Part shown: positions 38,827 to 39,853 of the stretch, one piece after another
How positions within the stretch are numbered: position 1 is the stretch's first letter
How the letters are laid out: each line of letters starts with the position of its first letter
DNA from: Fibrobacter sp.
Lineage (GTDB): Bacteria > Fibrobacterota > Fibrobacteria > Fibrobacterales > Fibrobacteraceae
DNA: 39,853 nt
Direction of reading: 5' to 3'
NCBI GenBank assembly: GCA_024398955.1
Contig: JAKSIG010000025.1
Coordinates: 1-39,853 of the forward strand
Program-made: the position numbers and the translations under genes
Notes under the pieces: generated by a model
Database searches by the model: none
What the model was told of the DNA's origin: nothing
What the model saw: the letters and a program-made list of their open reading frames with translations, nothing else

Positions 38827-39534
38827 CTAATGGTTGGAGATTTTTTCCAGAACTCCCGGCAGCTCGCTAAAGTTATGAAGAACGGCAGCAGGGTTGTTGG
38901 CAGTGCCGAATCCGTAGGCCGCATGGATAAAGGGAATGTCCGCGAAGTTTGCGGCAGTTTCATCGCCAAGAGTATCGCCTACATAGACTGCATTTGGCAC
39001 GAGATTCGCGTCGGCGACAGTAGCATCGCAATGATCGGCTGCGGCACCGTTACAATCGGAGGCACCCGCGCACAAGCCGTTTCGTTCACAGATGGCCTTG
39101 ATGTTTTCGCCCTTGCTTTTGCCAGTGCGTCCAGACATTTCAAAATCCTTGAAGTACTTTCGCAAATTGCAGGACTCCAAGAATGCCTCGATGTATCCGC
39201 AGGGGCAGTTGCTGACGATGAACAAATCGTATTTTGCGTAAAGCTGCGAGAGCGTCACGCGGTCCAAAAACAGCGGCGCACCATGCTCCTTCAGATAGGC
39301 GCAATGGGCTACGGCACATTGGTTCATAATGTCTTCGCGGCGTGACTTCTCCATGTCCGGGAAATAAATTGCACTGATTTCCTGAAGGTTCTTCCCCATC
39401 ACATTTCGCAGGTCATCTTCAGAAATCACCTTGCCCGTATTGTTCTTCTGGAACACCTGATTCCATATCAGCGTCAAGGGAGCAACAGTATCCCAGAGAG
39501 TTCCATCAAGATCAAAAATTACGGCTTTAGGCAT
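38827..39534 (-). CDS. HAD family hydrolase, phosphoglycolate phosphatase-like
   Basis: 235 residues. HAD motifs in order: I FDLDGT (nucleophile Asp8, acid Asp10), II FIVSNC (Ser108), III Lys141 in TGKSKGENI, IV VGDTLGDE (Asp187, Asp191). The alpha-helical cap is between motifs I and II. A 25-residue Ala/Asp/Cys-rich insertion (156-180) sits between motifs III and IV. The substrate is unknown; related proteins hydrolyse phosphoglycolate or small phosphate esters. No ribosome site is visible before ATG 39534. Confidence 0.9.
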   Translation of the reverse strand: MPKAVIFDLDGTLWDTVAPLTLIWNQVFQKNNTGKVISEDDLRNVMGKNLQEISAIYFPDMEKSRREDIMNQCAVAHCAYLKEHGAPLFLDRVTLSQLYAKYDLFIVSNCPCGYIEAFLESCNLRKYFKDFEMSGRTGKSKGENIKAICERNGLCAGASDCNGAAADHCDATVADANLVPNAVYVGDTLGDETAANFADIPFIHAAYGFGTANNPAAVLHNFSELPGVLEKISNH

Positions 39535-39548
39535 GGGAGCAAATTTAA

Positions 39549-39853
39549 TTATTGCTGCTGCCCCTTAGCGTTAAAGTCTTTTTCGTTCTTGAAATATTTT
39601 GGGGTTTCGCCGGGGCGCTTGGCACTGCGTTTGCCGACGTAATCACCAACGCGACTTCCGTCACGATTATTGGGAAGCGCAGGCTTAATGGCCGACGATT
39701 CTTCTTCGCCAGATGCGCCAGGCTTCACATTCGCCACGGGAATGGAATCCGTGGAAACTACAAAGTTATCATAGCGCACGAACACATCGTTAGTGGGCGC
39801 CCAGCTATCATCGCTTCCGCCATGGAACGTAGAAAGATAGAACATGTCAATTT
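39549..39853 (-). CDS. C-terminal part of a possible secreted polysaccharide-active enzyme, 5' end outside window
   Basis: The frame is open to the right edge, so only the last 100 residues are seen. FYLSTFHGGSDDSWAP then YDNFVVSTDS resembles the C-terminal strands of polysaccharide lyase family 14-like beta-jelly rolls, where an FSTFFGG...W motif and a final FDNF strand occur. The remaining 60 residues are a charged, Lys/Pro/Asn-rich tail ending in QQQ. The assignment rests on short motifs. It could instead be another carbohydrate-binding jelly roll. Confidence 0.5.
   Translation of the reverse strand, partial: IDMFYLSTFHGGSDDSWAPTNDVFVRYDNFVVSTDSIPVANVKPGASGEEESSAIKPALPNNRDGSRVGDYVGKRSAKRPGETPKYFKNEKDFNAKGQQQ

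Overview
The window looks like chromosomal DNA of a Fibrobacter species (phylum Fibrobacterota). The main evidence is the density of FISUMP domains, the Fibrobacter succinogenes major paralogous domain (TIGR02145 / PF09603). They are recognisable by a DxRDGxxYxTVxIGxQxWMAENL start, a CxxYGRLYTWxxA..ACPxGWHLP centre and an SVRCVK end. I count 12 intact FISUMP domains in 7 genes, one decayed copy and one possible tail fragment. Most of these genes also lack a clear Shine-Dalgarno site, whereas the housekeeping genes usually have one.

Layout. 1-2700: a FISUMP lipoprotein cut by the left edge, a gene-poor stretch with a duplicated 154-bp segment, and a small lipoprotein. 3060-4990: a YbgC-type thioesterase and rarA, with a plausible promoter and a terminator. 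5040-7900: an M48 peptidase with lemA, then yggS. 7930-11792: two single-domain FISUMP lipoproteins around a PLD-like protein, an Rpn-type nuclease, and a zinc-ribbon membrane protein. 11793-13010: an NYN-domain gene broken by an in-frame amber codon and preceded by a terminator-like hairpin, then a gene remnant.

13053-25068, all on the minus strand, is the most distinctive block. It is a tightly spaced run (gaps of 10-58 bp) of a TPR protein with two FISUMP domains, a protein with four FISUMP domains and an AgmX/PglI (TonB-like) C-terminus, a YwqK/MORN-like repeat protein, a two-TM protein with a large extracytoplasmic domain, a FISUMP-AgmX protein with a probable beta-barrel tail, a decayed FISUMP lipoprotein, and a two-domain FISUMP protein. 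A near-consensus sigma-54 promoter faces this block. A run of eight G lies between its -12 element and the expected start site, a layout that suggests phase variation. A sensorless sigma-54 activator is encoded 3.4 kb upstream. I infer one regulated envelope or surface system; its function is not known from the sequence.

25386-39853: a PD-(D/E)XK-like nuclease gene with three 95-bp-period palindromic elements upstream; lysC; the sigma-54 activator; a PorV-like outer-membrane protein; a phosphohexomutase; a Pro/Ala-rich outer-membrane protein; a patatin; rsmA; an M50-like membrane protease; a flavin reductase-like protein; a GNAT acetyltransferase with a minisatellite; a DUF1016 nuclease carrying three covarying palindromes; a HAD phosphatase; and the C-terminus of a possible secreted polysaccharide-active enzyme.
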